Numbered from the stretch's first letter, positions 35,209 to 45,360 are shown. The stretch: 64,000 bases of DNA from Phyllobacterium zundukense (GCF_025452195.1 NZ_CP104973.1:2091001-2155000); one strand, 5' to 3'. Program-made: numbers and translations. Notes: generated by a model not told the origin, from the sequence alone.

Positions 35209-36216
35209 ATGTTTCGCTATATCGCGTCCAGAGTGCTGCTGCTGATTCCGACATTTATCGGTATCAGTTTTGTGGCCTTCATTTTCATTCGCTTGTTGCC
35301 CGGCGACCCAGTCATCGCTCTTGCGGGGGAACGGGGCATGACGCCGGAACGGCATCAACTTCTGATGGACCAGTTCGGCTTCAACAGGCCGATATGGGAA
35401 CAGTACTTTTCGTTCCTATGGGGCATTTTCCACGGAGATTTCGGCACGTCGATCGCCAGCAAGCGGCCGGTACTAGCGGATTTCCGTGCGCTTTTCCCGG
35501 CAACATTGGAGCTAAGCATCTGTGCCATGCTCTTTGCCGTAATCATCGGCATCCCGGCGGGCATTTTCGCTGCCGTCAAGCGCGGTTCGATCTTCGACCA
35601 GTTGAGCATGGGTATCGCGCTGGTTGGCTATTCGATGCCGATCTTCTGGTGGGGCATTCTCCTGATCATCCTGTTTGCAGGCATACTGCATTGGACGCCG
35701 GTTTCGGGGCGGATGGACCTCATCTATTTCTTTAAACCAACCACAGGCTTCATGCTGATCGACAGCCTGATTTCGGGTCAGAAGGGCGCGTTCCGTTCCG
35801 CAGCCTCGCATCTCATTCTGCCGACTATTGTGCTCGGAACCATCCCGCTTGCCGTTATTGCCCGTCAGACCCGTTCAGCCATGCTTGAGGTTTTGGGCGA
35901 GGATTATGTGCGTACAGCTCGGGCAAAAGGGCTCGAACCCAAGCGTGTCATCGGCGTGCATGCCCTGCGCAATGCGATGATCCCGGTCATCACGACAATT
36001 GGTTTGCAAATGGGACTGCTCATGGCGGGCGCGATCCTGACCGAGACTATCTTTTCCTGGCCGGGTATCGGCAAGTGGATGATTGATGCCATCTCCCGCC
36101 GCGATTATGTCGTCGTGCAGGGAGGCCTTATGCTCGTGGCGCTGATCGTCATGGTCGTCAATCTGATTGTTGATCTGCTCTATGCGGTTATCAACCCGCG
36201 TATTCGCGTAAAGTGA
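35209..36216 (+). CDS. dppB: peptide ABC transporter permease DppB
   Basis: 335 aa with six transmembrane helices. The N-terminal domain is RYIASRVLLLIPTFIGISFVAF, followed by the LPGDP and GLxRP signature of the DppB/OppB family. The EAA loop is RTARAKGLEPKRVIGVHALRNAMIPV. It forms the channel with DppC. It lies 53 bases after dppA and 7 bases before dppC. Confidence 0.95.
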   Translation: MFRYIASRVLLLIPTFIGISFVAFIFIRLLPGDPVIALAGERGMTPERHQLLMDQFGFNRPIWEQYFSFLWGIFHGDFGTSIASKRPVLADFRALFPATLELSICAMLFAVIIGIPAGIFAAVKRGSIFDQLSMGIALVGYSMPIFWWGILLIILFAGILHWTPVSGRMDLIYFFKPTTGFMLIDSLISGQKGAFRSAASHLILPTIVLGTIPLAVIARQTRSAMLEVLGEDYVRTARAKGLEPKRVIGVHALRNAMIPVITTIGLQMGLLMAGAILTETIFSWPGIGKWMIDAISRRDYVVVQGGLMLVALIVMVVNLIVDLLYAVINPRIRVK

Positions 36217-36223
36217 GGAACCC

Positions 36224-37141
36224 GTGACCAACGAAGTTTCCCCGCCCGTACCACTTGCCTCGTCCCAGACTTCGGGCCGGATGGCGCGGTTTTCGGAATT
36301 TTGGTTCTATTTCAGCGTCAACAAGGGCGCCGTGATAGGCTTTGCCGTTCTCGTCCTTCTGGTGCTGATCGCCATATTCGGTCCGCTCATAGCGCCGCAT
36401 GCTCCCTACCAACAGTACCGTGATGCGTTGCTGACGCCGCCATCATGGCAGGCGGGTGGTAAGGAACAGTTTCTGCTTGGCACCGATGCCGTGGGCCGGG
36501 ATCTGTTATCCCGCCTGATCTACGGCGCGCGCTATTCGTTGTTCATTGGCTTGATCGTCGTTACGTTCGCCATGATCACCGGTGTTATTCTCGGCGTTCT
36601 CGCCGGTTATTTCCGTGGCTGGGTCGATACGCTGATCATGCGCATCATGGATATCATCCTGGCCTTTCCGCCGCTGCTGCTCGCACTCGTGCTTGTGGCT
36701 ATACTAGGGCCCGGTCTTTTCAACGCGATGATCGCAATTGCTCTCGTTCTGCAACCGCACTTTGCCCGGCTTACGCGTGCGGCGGTCATGAGCGAGAAGA
36801 ATCGAGAATACGTTATTGCATCGAAGCTGGCAGGTGCTGGCCACCTCCGCTTGATGTTCAAAACGATCCTGCCGAACTGTCTCGCGCCGCTGATCGTGCA
36901 GGGAACGCTGTCGTTCTCGAATGCTATTCTCGAGGCGGCGGCACTCGGGTTCCTCGGCATGGGTGCCCAGCCACCAACACCGGAATGGGGAACGATGCTG
37001 GCAGAGGCCCGCGAATTCATCCTGCGGGCCTGGTGGGTCGTGACTTTCCCTGGTCTTGCAATCCTGATCACTGTCCTCGCGATCAATCTCGTTGGAGATG
37101 GTCTGCGCGACGCCCTCGATCCTAAGTTGAAAAGGAGCTGA
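36224..37141 (+). CDS. dppC: peptide ABC transporter permease DppC
   Basis: 305 aa from GTG 36224. The N-terminal OppC-type segment has VNKGAVIGFAVLVLLVLIAIFGPLIAPH, then LGTDAVGRDLLSRLIYGAR, five more helices and the EAA loop REYVIASKLAGAGHLRLMFKTILPN. Partner of DppB. It is followed three bases later by dppD, whose ribosome site (AAAAGGAG) lies inside the dppC end. Confidence 0.95.
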   Translation: MTNEVSPPVPLASSQTSGRMARFSEFWFYFSVNKGAVIGFAVLVLLVLIAIFGPLIAPHAPYQQYRDALLTPPSWQAGGKEQFLLGTDAVGRDLLSRLIYGARYSLFIGLIVVTFAMITGVILGVLAGYFRGWVDTLIMRIMDIILAFPPLLLALVLVAILGPGLFNAMIAIALVLQPHFARLTRAAVMSEKNREYVIASKLAGAGHLRLMFKTILPNCLAPLIVQGTLSFSNAILEAAALGFLGMGAQPPTPEWGTMLAEAREFILRAWWVVTFPGLAILITVLAINLVGDGLRDALDPKLKRS

Positions 37142-37144
37142 GGT

Positions 37145-37999
37145 ATGGCGCTGCTTGAAATCAAGAACCTGTCTGTTGGCTTCGATACCAATGCCGGCCT
37201 GTTCATGGCGGTGCAGGGTATCGATCTGTCGGTCGACAAACGTGAAGTTCTGGCGATCGTTGGTGAATCCGGCTCCGGTAAATCAGTTGCCATGCTGGCG
37301 GTGATGGGCCTTCTGCCGAAGACCGCAACCGTAACTGCCGACAGCATGACCTTCGATGGCCACAACATGTTGACCATGACCGGCAAGCGGAGGCGAGAAA
37401 TCGTTGGCCGCGATGTCGCGATGATCTTCCAGGAACCGATGGCGAGCCTCAATCCCTGCTTCACGGTTGGTTTCCAACTGGAAGAGGTGTTGCGCTTTCA
37501 TATGAAGATGGACGGGCCGACACGTCGCAAGCGCGCAATTGAACTGTTCAAACAGGTTGGTATCCCGGCGCCGGAAGAGCGGTTGAACTCCTTCCCGCAC
37601 CAGATGTCCGGGGGCCAGTGCCAGCGTGTGATGATCGCCATTGCCATTGCCTGCAATCCGAAACTGCTGATCGCTGATGAGCCGACGACAGCGCTGGACG
37701 TGACGATCCAGAAGCAGATTCTGGATCTTCTCGTCAGCTTGCAGGTGAAGCACGGCATGGGTCTGATCATGATTACCCACGACATGGGTGTCGTGGCGGA
37801 AACCGCCGATCGCGTGATCGTTCAATACAAGGGCCGCAAGATGGAGGAGGCCGACGTGCTCTCGCTGTTCGAGTCGCCCAAAAGCCCCTACACCCGCGCG
37901 CTTCTGTCTGCCTTGCCGGAGAATGCGACTGGCGACCGCCTGTCAACGGTTGCGGATTTCATGAAGAATGAAGCCGCCAATGCAGGAGTGGCGCCATGA
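37145..37999 (+). CDS. dppD: peptide ABC transporter ATPase DppD
   Basis: 284 aa. Walker A is GESGSGKSV, the ABC signature MSGGQCQR, Walker B LLIADEP, the switch His in MITHDMGVV. It pairs with DppF. It ends four bases inside dppF (ATGA overlap), so translation is coupled. Confidence 0.95.
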   Translation: MALLEIKNLSVGFDTNAGLFMAVQGIDLSVDKREVLAIVGESGSGKSVAMLAVMGLLPKTATVTADSMTFDGHNMLTMTGKRRREIVGRDVAMIFQEPMASLNPCFTVGFQLEEVLRFHMKMDGPTRRKRAIELFKQVGIPAPEERLNSFPHQMSGGQCQRVMIAIAIACNPKLLIADEPTTALDVTIQKQILDLLVSLQVKHGMGLIMITHDMGVVAETADRVIVQYKGRKMEEADVLSLFESPKSPYTRALLSALPENATGDRLSTVADFMKNEAANAGVAP

Positions 38000-38829
38000 G
38001 TGAGGTGGTACTCGAGGGGCGCAACATCGTTCGCGACTACCATGTCGGCGGCGGCCTGTTTGGCAAGCAGAAGACCGTGCACGCGGTCAAGGGCGTCAGC
38101 TTTACTCTGGAAAAGGGCAAAACACTTGCCATCGTGGGCGAGAGTGGTTGCGGAAAGTCAACGTTGGGTCGGATACTGACGCTGATCGATCCGCAAACTT
38201 CCGGCGACCTGTTGATCGACGGGAAGCCTATCAATATCGCCAAGGATCGCGTCACGGCGGAGATGCGCCGCAAGGTGCAGATCATTTTCCAGAATCCCTA
38301 TGGTTCGCTCAATCCACGCCAGAAGATCGGCGAAGTGTTGGGCGAACCCTTATTGTTGAACACCAACAAGACGGCCGCCGAGCGGCGCGATCTGGCGATG
38401 CAAATGCTGGTGAAGGTCGGTCTTGGGCCTGAACACTATAATCGTTACCCACACATGTTCTCCGGAGGTCAGCGTCAGCGCATCGCCATCGCGCGTGCGC
38501 TCATGCTGAGCCCGAGCCTGCTCGTGCTGGACGAGCCTGTGTCCGCGCTCGATCTGTCAGTCCAGGCGCAAGTGCTCAATCTGCTGGCAGACCTGCAGGA
38601 CGAGTTTAACTTGACCTATGTGTTCATCAGCCATGATTTGTCGGTGGTGCGCTACATCGCCGACGAGGTGATGGTGATGTATTACGGCGAAGTGGTTGAA
38701 TACGGCACGCGGGAAGAAGTGTTTGCCAATCCGCAGCACAGCTATACAAAGACACTGTTCGCGGCGACGCCGAAGTCCGATGTGGAAAGCATCAGGGCAC
38801 GTTTGGCCAAGAAGCAGGCCGCCGCCTAG
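37996..38829 (+). CDS. dppF: peptide ABC transporter ATPase DppF
   Basis: 277 aa. Walker A is GESGCGKST, signature FSGGQRQR, Walker [13 protein letters not shown], switch FISHDLSVV; the oligopeptide C-terminal region is short. Last gene of the operon. Its stop codon lies inside the left arm of repeat copy 4, so the repeat may form the 3' end of the dpp mRNA. Confidence 0.95.
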   Translation: MSEVVLEGRNIVRDYHVGGGLFGKQKTVHAVKGVSFTLEKGKTLAIVGESGCGKSTLGRILTLIDPQTSGDLLIDGKPINIAKDRVTAEMRRKVQIIFQNPYGSLNPRQKIGEVLGEPLLLNTNKTAAERRDLAMQMLVKVGLGPEHYNRYPHMFSGGQRQRIAIARALMLSPSLLVLDEPVSALDLSVQAQVLNLLADLQDEFNLTYVFISHDLSVVRYIADEVMVMYYGEVVEYGTREEVFANPQHSYTKTLFAATPKSDVESIRARLAKKQAAA

Positions 38830-38971
38830 AGTCCATTGTGAAACTCTACTGCGGCGGTCATCTGATGCGGTTTTCTGCGCTTCCGGTGCTCACGTACTTA
38901 ATGTACGCTGCGCCCCGGTTCTCGAAAACCACGTCATATGCCTCACCGCAGCGACTTTTAAAACGGACTCT
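38828..38971. repeat. palindromic intergenic repeat, copy 4 of 5
   Basis: Arms AGAGTCC (38828-38834) and GGACTCT (38965-38971), core GTGCTCACGTAC then GTACGCTGCGC. The left arm includes the dppF stop and the right arm abuts the Shine-Dalgarno of the next gene, filling the intergenic space exactly. Confidence 0.88.
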
Positions 38972-38985
38972 AAGGAGGATTGCGG

Positions 38986-39246
38986 GTGAGCAAAAAGCAA
39001 CCGATTTCCACAGCGCCGAAAGATGGCAGCAAGGTTCAAATATTCTGGACCGACGAGGACGGACAGGAAAATGAATCCATCGGGCAGTATCGTTCACTGG
39101 ACCGCTTGAAGGCCACTGGAGGCCAGTGGGACGAAACGGATGCCGGCTGGTGGATATTTACGGATTCAAATACGCAGAAAAAAGTCACTCCTCATTCCTG
39201 GCAACCAGCTACAAAGCCGGGCGATGAGGATGCGGAAGAAGAATAG
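38986..39246 (+). CDS. small hypothetical protein
   Basis: 86 aa from GTG 38986, placed seven bases after a perfect TAAGGAGG (38971-38978). It is soluble and Trp-rich: QPISTAPKDGSKVQIFWTDEDG, then GGQWDETDAGWWIFTD and a PHSWQPA motif, ending in an acidic tail. The pattern (STAPKDG...W.D..GW...D...P..W.P) recurs in small rhizobial proteins, with no known role. It is convergent with choV. Confidence 0.7.
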   Translation: MSKKQPISTAPKDGSKVQIFWTDEDGQENESIGQYRSLDRLKATGGQWDETDAGWWIFTDSNTQKKVTPHSWQPATKPGDEDAEEE

Positions 39247-39252
39247 TTAAAG

Positions 39253-40297
39253 CTAATGCTTCTGGTGCTTTAACAAGCCGCGCACGATATCATCGGCAGA
39301 GATCATCCCGAGAAATGCGCCGTTTTCCACTACGCCCACGTCGCCACTGTTTTTCGCTATCGCTTGCATGATTTCACGCACCGGCGTTCCCGGACGCGCC
39401 GTTGCCGCAAAAGGCCTGCTGGCAGGACGCGTGCGATCAAGCGGAACCATGATGTCCGCAGCAGTGAGGACACCAAGTGGATTCATGTTGGCGACAAAAT
39501 CCGCAACATACTCGTCGGCCGGGTTAAGCAGGATGTCTTGAGCCGTACCGCACTGGATGATCCGTCCGCCTTCCATAATGGCAATGCGATTGCCAATTTT
39601 CATGGCCTCATCCAGGTCGTGACTGACGAAGACGATCGTCTTCTTCAGGCGCTCCTGCAGGCTGAGAAGCTCATCCTGAAGGCGCGTTCGAATAAGCGGG
39701 TCAAGCGCTGAAAAGGGCTCATCCATCAGCAGGATCGGTGCACCTGTCGCGAAAGCGCGCGCCAAGCCGACACGCTGCTGCATGCCACCGGAGAGCTCAC
39801 CGACCTTGCGCTTGGCCCAATCCTTGAGATTGACCAGTTCCAGCTGCTGCTGCACGGCTTTCGCGCGCTCTTCCTTTGGAACACCGGAGAGCTCCAGCCC
39901 GAACCCGACATTCTCTTCAACTGTACGCCAGGGCAGGAGACCGAACTGCTGGAAAACCATCGAAACAAGGTGCTTGCGCAGATCCCGCAAGGTTGTCTTG
40001 TCAGCTTTGCCGACATCGATGGACCGCCCTTTGTTGTGAACGACGACGGAGCCGCGCGAGATAGGGTTAAGGCGATTGATGGCGCGCAGGAGCGTTGATT
40101 TTCCGGAACCGGAAAGTCCCATGAGCACGACAATCTCGCCTTCAGCTATGGTGAGAGTGCAATTGTGAACGCCAAGCACATGGCCTGTTTCGGCCTGGAT
40201 ATCCGAGCGGCTTTTTCCCCTGATCGGCCAGAAACAGCGAACCGTCAGTCTTCTTGCCGAAAATAATACAGACATTATCCAGTGTGATCGCGGTCAT
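39253..40297 (-). CDS. choV: choline ABC transporter ATPase, frame broken by one base
   Basis: Quaternary-amine transporter ATPase: Walker A GLSGSGKST, Q-loop FQQFGLLPW, signature LSGGMQQR, Walker B LLMDEPFSALDP, then a C-terminal CBS-like regulatory region. The frame from 40275 lacks a normal N-terminus. The proper start is ATG 40297 (overlapping the choW stop as ATGA), whose frame reads MTAITLDNVCIIFG and shifts at a G4A5 run (40212-40220). Dropping one A gives 347 aa, the usual ChoV length, joining the start to GKSRSDIQAETGHVLG. It powers uptake of choline for glycine betaine synthesis. Confidence 0.85.
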
Positions 40298-41136
40298 TCA
40301 CCTGGCTCCTTGCCGGGACGGAAGATACGGTCGAGGATGATGGCGACGACCACAATGACGAGCCCTGCCTCGAAGCCCAAGGCTGTGTTAACCGAGTTAA
40401 GCGCGCGGACGACCGGAACGCCAAGCCCATCGGCTCCGACCAGGGCCGCGATGACCACCATGGAGAGTGACAGCATGATCGTCTGGGTAAGCCCAGCCAG
40501 GATTTGTGGCATGGCGTAGGGTAGTTCGATCTTCCATAGCAGTTGGCGCGAAGACGCACCGAATGCCTCGCCCGCTTCGATCAGATGACGGGGTGTCGAG
40601 GAAACGCCGAGATGGGTGAGGCGGATGGGTGCCGGCAAAACAAAGATTGCCGTTGCAATCAGGCCGGGCACCATACCTATGCCGAAGAAGACGATGGCGG
40701 GGATGAGATAGACGAAGGTGGGTAACGTCTGCATGAGGTCGAGTACAGGACGGATCGCGGCATAGAACTTCGGCCGGTGCGCGGCGATAATGCCGATGGG
40801 TACGCCGATCCCCATGCACAGGATGCACGAGGAGAGCACCAGCGTCAGTGTCTCCATCGTTTCTTGCCAGTATCCCTGATTGAGGATGAACAGGAAGCCG
40901 AGAATGGTGAGAAGCGTGACCGCTATGGACCGGCGCAGGGCGTAAGCGATGGCGGCGAAAATCGCGACCATGATCAGGGGATGCGGATATTTCAGCACAA
41001 ACATCAGGCCGTCGATGAAGGCCTGCATGATTGCGGCCAATCCATCGAAAAATCCGGCAAAATTGGTGGTGAGCCAATCGACGACGGCCTTCGCCGTCCT
41101 GCCAACCGGAATCTTGTCTTGCGTTAACCAGTCCAA
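40294..41136 (-). CDS. choW: choline ABC transporter permease
   Basis: 280 aa if started at TTG 41136, giving MDWLTQDKIPVGR, which fits the ChoW N-terminus; GGGGA lies nine bases upstream. The alternative TTG is at 41154; there is no ATG. Six or so transmembrane helices follow, with a ProW-type loop GEAFGASSRQLLWKIELPYAMPQI. It is co-translated with choV (ATGA overlap) and separated from choX by a hairpin. Confidence 0.88.
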   Translation of the reverse strand: MDWLTQDKIPVGRTAKAVVDWLTTNFAGFFDGLAAIMQAFIDGLMFVLKYPHPLIMVAIFAAIAYALRRSIAVTLLTILGFLFILNQGYWQETMETLTLVLSSCILCMGIGVPIGIIAAHRPKFYAAIRPVLDLMQTLPTFVYLIPAIVFFGIGMVPGLIATAIFVLPAPIRLTHLGVSSTPRHLIEAGEAFGASSRQLLWKIELPYAMPQILAGLTQTIMLSLSMVVIAALVGADGLGVPVVRALNSVNTALGFEAGLVIVVVAIILDRIFRPGKEPGE

Positions 41137-41168
41137 ACCAAACCATCCCCACAACGAGTAAGCAGAAA

Positions 41169-41198
41169 GAGCAGCCCGACCGGAACACCGGGCGGCTC
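41169..41198 (-). terminator. intra-operon terminator between choX and choW
   Basis: On the minus strand, GAGCCGCCCG and CGGGCTGCTC form a 10-bp stem (one mismatch) followed by TTTCTGCTT. Probably partial, giving excess choX. Confidence 0.65.
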
Positions 41199-41238
41199 AT
41201 GTTCTTTGGTCTCTTTATCGCGTCAGGGACAGCGATCG

Positions 41239-42180
41239 TTATAGCCCCAGCGACGCCTTGACCGCGGGCAGGCCTTCCTTACCGTCGAAGGTTGTAACGC
41301 CTGCCAGCCACGTATCCAGAATCGCCGGGTTGGCTTTCAACCATTCGGTTGCTGCCTTCGCGCCATCCTCGCCATCGTCGAGAATCTTGCCCATGATCTC
41401 ATTTTCCATCTGCAGATTGAATTTGAGATTGGTCAGGAACTTGCCGACATTCGGACATTCGGTAGTGTATCCGGCACGGACATTCGTGTGGATGATTGCC
41501 CCGCCGAAGTCCTTGCCAAACACGTCATCACCGCCGGAAAGATAGGCCAGCTTGAAGTTCGTATTCATCGGATGCGGTTCCCAGCCGAGGAAGACGATGG
41601 GTTTTTCGCTTTTGGTCTGCTTGGCGACCTGTGCAAGCATGCCCTGTTCGGAGGATTCGGCGAGCTCGAAACCCTTCAAACCGAAAGTGTCCTTGGAAAT
41701 CATATCGAGAATCAAGCGGTTGCCGTCATTTCCGGGCTCGATACCGTAGATCTTGCCGCCGAGATCATCCTTGAACTTGGCTATGTCCTTGAAATCTTTC
41801 AGACCCTTGTCATAGAGATATTGCGGCACTGCCAAGGTGTATTTCGCACCTGTCAGATTGGGGCCAAGGTCTTCGACAGTCTTGTTGTCGAGATATGGCT
41901 TGACGTCCGCAGACATGGTCGGCATCCAGTTGCCGAGAAACACGTCAATGTCTTTCTTGCCAAGCGAAGCATAGGTCACCGGCACAGAGAGAACCTTGGT
42001 GTCGGTCGAATAACCAAGACCTTTCAGCACTTCGCTCGTTGCGGCTGTGGTAGCGGTGATGTCGGTCCAGCCCACATCGGCGAATCGGACTGTCTTGCAG
42101 GATTCGGGTTCCGCGGCGAATGCAGTACCTGCGGAAAGGACCAAAGCCAAGGAAATGGTGAGTTTGGATAGTACTTTCAT
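41239..42180 (-). CDS. choX: choline-binding periplasmic protein
   Basis: 313 aa with signal peptide MKVLSKLTISLALVLSAGTAFA. OpuAC-type domain. The aromatic residues of the choline cage are visible in ADVGWTD, LGNWMPTM, VPQYLYDKG and FLGWEPHPMN. ATG 42180 is chosen over the upstream in-frame start (42258), which has no signal peptide. First gene of choXWV; divergent from tdk. Confidence 0.92.
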   Translation of the reverse strand: MKVLSKLTISLALVLSAGTAFAAEPESCKTVRFADVGWTDITATTAATSEVLKGLGYSTDTKVLSVPVTYASLGKKDIDVFLGNWMPTMSADVKPYLDNKTVEDLGPNLTGAKYTLAVPQYLYDKGLKDFKDIAKFKDDLGGKIYGIEPGNDGNRLILDMISKDTFGLKGFELAESSEQGMLAQVAKQTKSEKPIVFLGWEPHPMNTNFKLAYLSGGDDVFGKDFGGAIIHTNVRAGYTTECPNVGKFLTNLKFNLQMENEIMGKILDDGEDGAKAATEWLKANPAILDTWLAGVTTFDGKEGLPAVKASLGL

Positions 42181-42370
42181 CGATAGTTCTCCCCTTCCGG
42201 TTTTTACCGGATTTTCAATGTCATGAACCAAGCACCAAACGGAAACGCATTCAAGCATAGGCGCGCATAAATCCGGTCAAATAGCGACAGTTGTTGATAT
42301 TCCGACAAAAGTTGCGAGGGAGTAGAATGTAAGGGTTCATGCGGAGACCCAACTCTGATTAAAGCGGGCG

Positions 42371-42973
42371 ATGGCAAAACTCTATTTCAGTTACTCGGCT
42401 ATGAATGCCGGAAAATCGACGCTGCTTTTGCAAGCTTCCTACAACTACCAGGAACGCGGCATGCGGACGATGCTGTTCACGGCTGCGCACTATGCCGAAG
42501 ACGGTGTTGGAAGGATTACCTCACGCCTGGGTGTCAGCGCCGAGGCGCTGCTTTATCGCGATAACGACGATCTTTTCGCGCTTATTGCCAAAGCACATGG
42601 TGAAAGCAGGCTAAGTTGCGTGTTTGTCGACGAAGCGCAATTTCTGACCAAGGAGCAGGTCTGGCAGCTGGCGCGCGTTGTTGACCGGCTTAACCTGCCG
42701 GTATTGTGTTTTGGTCTGCGCACGGATTTTCAGGGTAAACTATTTCCCGGTTCCGCGGAATTGCTAGCGATTGCGGACACTTTGCGGGAAATCCGCACCA
42801 TCTGTCACTGCGGCGCCAAGGCGACAATGGTTGTTCGTCACGGACCGAAAGGGGAGGCGCTGCTTGAGGGCGATCAGGTGGCGATTGAGAAATCGGTCTA
42901 TGTCTCGCTCTGCCGCAAACACTGGGAAGAGGAAACGGGCCGGATTGCACACGGGGACGTCCGTAAGTCTTAA
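42371..42973 (+). CDS. tdk: thymidine kinase
   Basis: 200 aa type II thymidine kinase. The P-loop is YSAMNAGKSTLLLQ, catalytic Glu in VFVDEAQF, lasso and zinc region with CHCGAKA and LCRKHW. It phosphorylates thymidine for salvage. It is a single gene; 127 bases separate it from the unknown operon that follows. Confidence 0.96.
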   Translation: MAKLYFSYSAMNAGKSTLLLQASYNYQERGMRTMLFTAAHYAEDGVGRITSRLGVSAEALLYRDNDDLFALIAKAHGESRLSCVFVDEAQFLTKEQVWQLARVVDRLNLPVLCFGLRTDFQGKLFPGSAELLAIADTLREIRTICHCGAKATMVVRHGPKGEALLEGDQVAIEKSVYVSLCRKHWEEETGRIAHGDVRKS

Positions 42974-43100
42974 GCGGCGAATCTCTGCTTGCAAGTTAAC
43001 CTTGAGACCTGTCATTTTCCCGTAGGCTTTTTTTCGCAATGTACCGTGTCTATATTCGATCGTCGCGACAAGCGATTTTGGCAATCAGGGGAATACGTAA

Positions 43101-44189
43101 ATGGCGAGTCTGCAGCACTTCGATTCCGAGATCGAGAAGACCAGAACAATGGTCAATGACATGCGGACGAAAATCGATCAGTCCACAATAGTCCTCGACA
43201 AATTCGCCAAAGCTGATGAGAAGATCGGCGCTTCCGATTTCGATATCGAAAATGCGCGCATTGATGATGTCTTGCGTCAACAGAAGGTGATGGAAGGCAA
43301 TATTGCCGAGCTGATCATCGGGCTGGAGGATGCCACCAATGTTTTCGGTTCCGAATTCGAAAGCATGAAAGGCTATTCCGGTTGGGAAAAGTTCATCGGT
43401 GTCTTCTCGAAGCAAAAAATGCAGCGCCTGCGTTCAGACCGCGTCCGCAATATGTCACTTGCGGGAAATCTCCAGGAACTCCTTTCCAAGTCCGACCGGA
43501 TTGTCGGTATTCTGAAAGAACAGAAAGCTGTTCTGGACGAGCGCTACAAGACCTCCGAAACAAGCCTTGCGACTGTCATAGAACGGCGCAAGACTACCAT
43601 CGCCAATCTCGAAGCGACGCAAAAGCGAATCGAAGAACTAAACCCGCTTTTGCTGGATATTGAGAACAAGATTGCCGCATCGACAGATCAGGGCGCACGC
43701 ACCGAGCTCGAAGGTCAGCGGTCAAAGCTCGCCACAGAATATAACGAACGCCAAGCCAAGGAGCAGGAACTGCTTGCAGAGAGCCAGACGCTGGAACGCT
43801 ACACGTCCATGTTCCAGACTTTCGTCGATTCACTCAATAACCAGATCGCGGCGCAGAGCACGCTGATCAACAAACTGTCGATCGACACCGAGCAGCGCAT
43901 TGTTCTTTACAAGGCGCTGGAAGATCCGTTGAAAACGGCGGCGCAACAGGATGTGGCACACAAGATCAATACGCTCGGCAGCAAGGTGGATACGGCAGCT
44001 GAAGAGACCATGGCCGGTGTTGGCGCGGCGGCGCAGAAGCACATTGGCGATCTTCTCGAGATGCACGAGAGGAACATGGTCAGTTCGCAGGATATCCAGC
44101 GTCGCAAGAAGTTGGCTGACGATGCTTTCTCACGCCGGTTCTCGGAGGTGCTGAAGAAGCACAATTCCGCCGACTACGTGCAGAGCTAA
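43101..44189 (+). CDS. coiled-coil protein, first gene of the AAA+ ATPase operon
   Basis: 362 aa, soluble, almost all helix with coiled-coil runs at about 85-130, 150-235 and 240-300. The only less charged stretch is FESMKGYSGWEKFIGVFSKQ. No signal or membrane segment. The length and helical layout recall TelA (toxic anion resistance) proteins, but I cannot show homology. AGGGGA precedes ATG 43101. Four bases separate it from the next gene. A cytoplasmic scaffold for the ATPase is the simplest guess. Function unknown. Confidence 0.75.
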   Translation: MASLQHFDSEIEKTRTMVNDMRTKIDQSTIVLDKFAKADEKIGASDFDIENARIDDVLRQQKVMEGNIAELIIGLEDATNVFGSEFESMKGYSGWEKFIGVFSKQKMQRLRSDRVRNMSLAGNLQELLSKSDRIVGILKEQKAVLDERYKTSETSLATVIERRKTTIANLEATQKRIEELNPLLLDIENKIAASTDQGARTELEGQRSKLATEYNERQAKEQELLAESQTLERYTSMFQTFVDSLNNQIAAQSTLINKLSIDTEQRIVLYKALEDPLKTAAQQDVAHKINTLGSKVDTAAEETMAGVGAAAQKHIGDLLEMHERNMVSSQDIQRRKKLADDAFSRRFSEVLKKHNSADYVQS

Positions 44190-44192
44190 TCA

Positions 44193-45347
44193 ATGACCGA
44201 CAATGCCAATGCGGATCTTGCAGCGGCCGAGCGCTATTTTGGCGCTATTCGCGCCGCGCTGGATGGGCTCGAAATCTTTCTGAACAACCAGGACTCGCCG
44301 CTCTACAAGCATGATCTGGTTGCACAGACTGTGTCTGAATATCTGCAGCGCCTTGATTCGTCTTTCGAATGCTGGCGCAACAGGCTCGGTTTTGCCGAGC
44401 GCTTTCGCATATCCAAGGCCGAAAGCGGCTTTCCTGTCTTCCAGAATGTTCTGGAACTTGAAAACGACAAGAAGGACGCATCGGTGCGGCTGGCAGCCAT
44501 TCCACCGGCGGATGCCCTTCGGAGCGAGATGGCGGATTTCATCCTGCGCAATCGCGAGTTTCCGCGCGACCTGCAAAGGTCCATGGCGGAACGGGTTTAT
44601 CTGGAAGTTGTCGACAAAGGCGAGATATTCTCTCCCTTTCTGCTGCCGACAACTATCCGCGTCTCTGTTAACCCGAAAACCATGCGCCCCTTCTACGTGG
44701 TCCATTGGGGCGCATTCGACGGAGCCTCGAACCTGCCATTGATCTACATGGCGATTATCGAGGACTCATCCGAAGATATGGTGGAGACGCTGGTGGTCGA
44801 GGGCAAGCTCAACAGCAAGGTCAGGATTCCTCTGCCGGTCGGCGGCCTTCTCAACCCGGATCTCGCACGCCGCTTCGACGATTTTGCCGCCAAGAACTCA
44901 GCCTATTCGCTGTCGCCGGTGACCATCGCTACTGCACTTGACCAGGATTTTCCGGAGCTTCACCCCAAGCAGCTACGCCGGCTCGTTCTCGGGCCATTCT
45001 ACACGGCCGGCATTACCGAGCATAATCAGAAGGTTGCTGACGTCCTTGAGCGTGTGCGCAAGCCAGACGATGCCTGGCTCCTGACCTGGACCTTGCAGGA
45101 GGTTTTTTCCAAGGCGGAGAAACCCGGCAAACGTGGACTTTGGTCGTCGGAGCCATCGCGTGAGGAATTTCACATCAATACTGATGATCTCGAAGCGGCA
45201 AGGCAGGGCGTCAGTCACTATGAGCAGCACGCTCTGGTGCCGCACGAAGCCTATCAGGCGTTGTATGCGTCAGGGGAAGCGGCGGATATTTTCAAGGGAT
45301 TTCAGACGCATATCCTATCCAATGGACAGGTGATCAGCGGCATTTGA
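44193..45347 (+). CDS. protein of unknown function, second gene of the AAA+ ATPase operon
   Basis: 384 aa with no signal peptide or membrane helix. Features seen: an N-terminal helical part (YFGAIRAALDGLEIFLNNQ), a central mixed region (PFLLPTTIRVSVNPKTMRPF, then VHWGAFDGASNLPLIYMAI) and a C-terminal helical part with FHINTDDLEAARQ. No catalytic motif is recognised. It starts four bases after the coiled-coil gene and ends 13 bases before the ATPase, whose ribosome site (GGAGGAAAG) is strong. It is probably a partner or adaptor of the ATPase. Confidence 0.8.
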   Translation: MTDNANADLAAAERYFGAIRAALDGLEIFLNNQDSPLYKHDLVAQTVSEYLQRLDSSFECWRNRLGFAERFRISKAESGFPVFQNVLELENDKKDASVRLAAIPPADALRSEMADFILRNREFPRDLQRSMAERVYLEVVDKGEIFSPFLLPTTIRVSVNPKTMRPFYVVHWGAFDGASNLPLIYMAIIEDSSEDMVETLVVEGKLNSKVRIPLPVGGLLNPDLARRFDDFAAKNSAYSLSPVTIATALDQDFPELHPKQLRRLVLGPFYTAGITEHNQKVADVLERVRKPDDAWLLTWTLQEVFSKAEKPGKRGLWSSEPSREEFHINTDDLEAARQGVSHYEQHALVPHEAYQALYASGEAADIFKGFQTHILSNGQVISGI

Positions 45348-45360
45348 GGAGGAAAGAACC

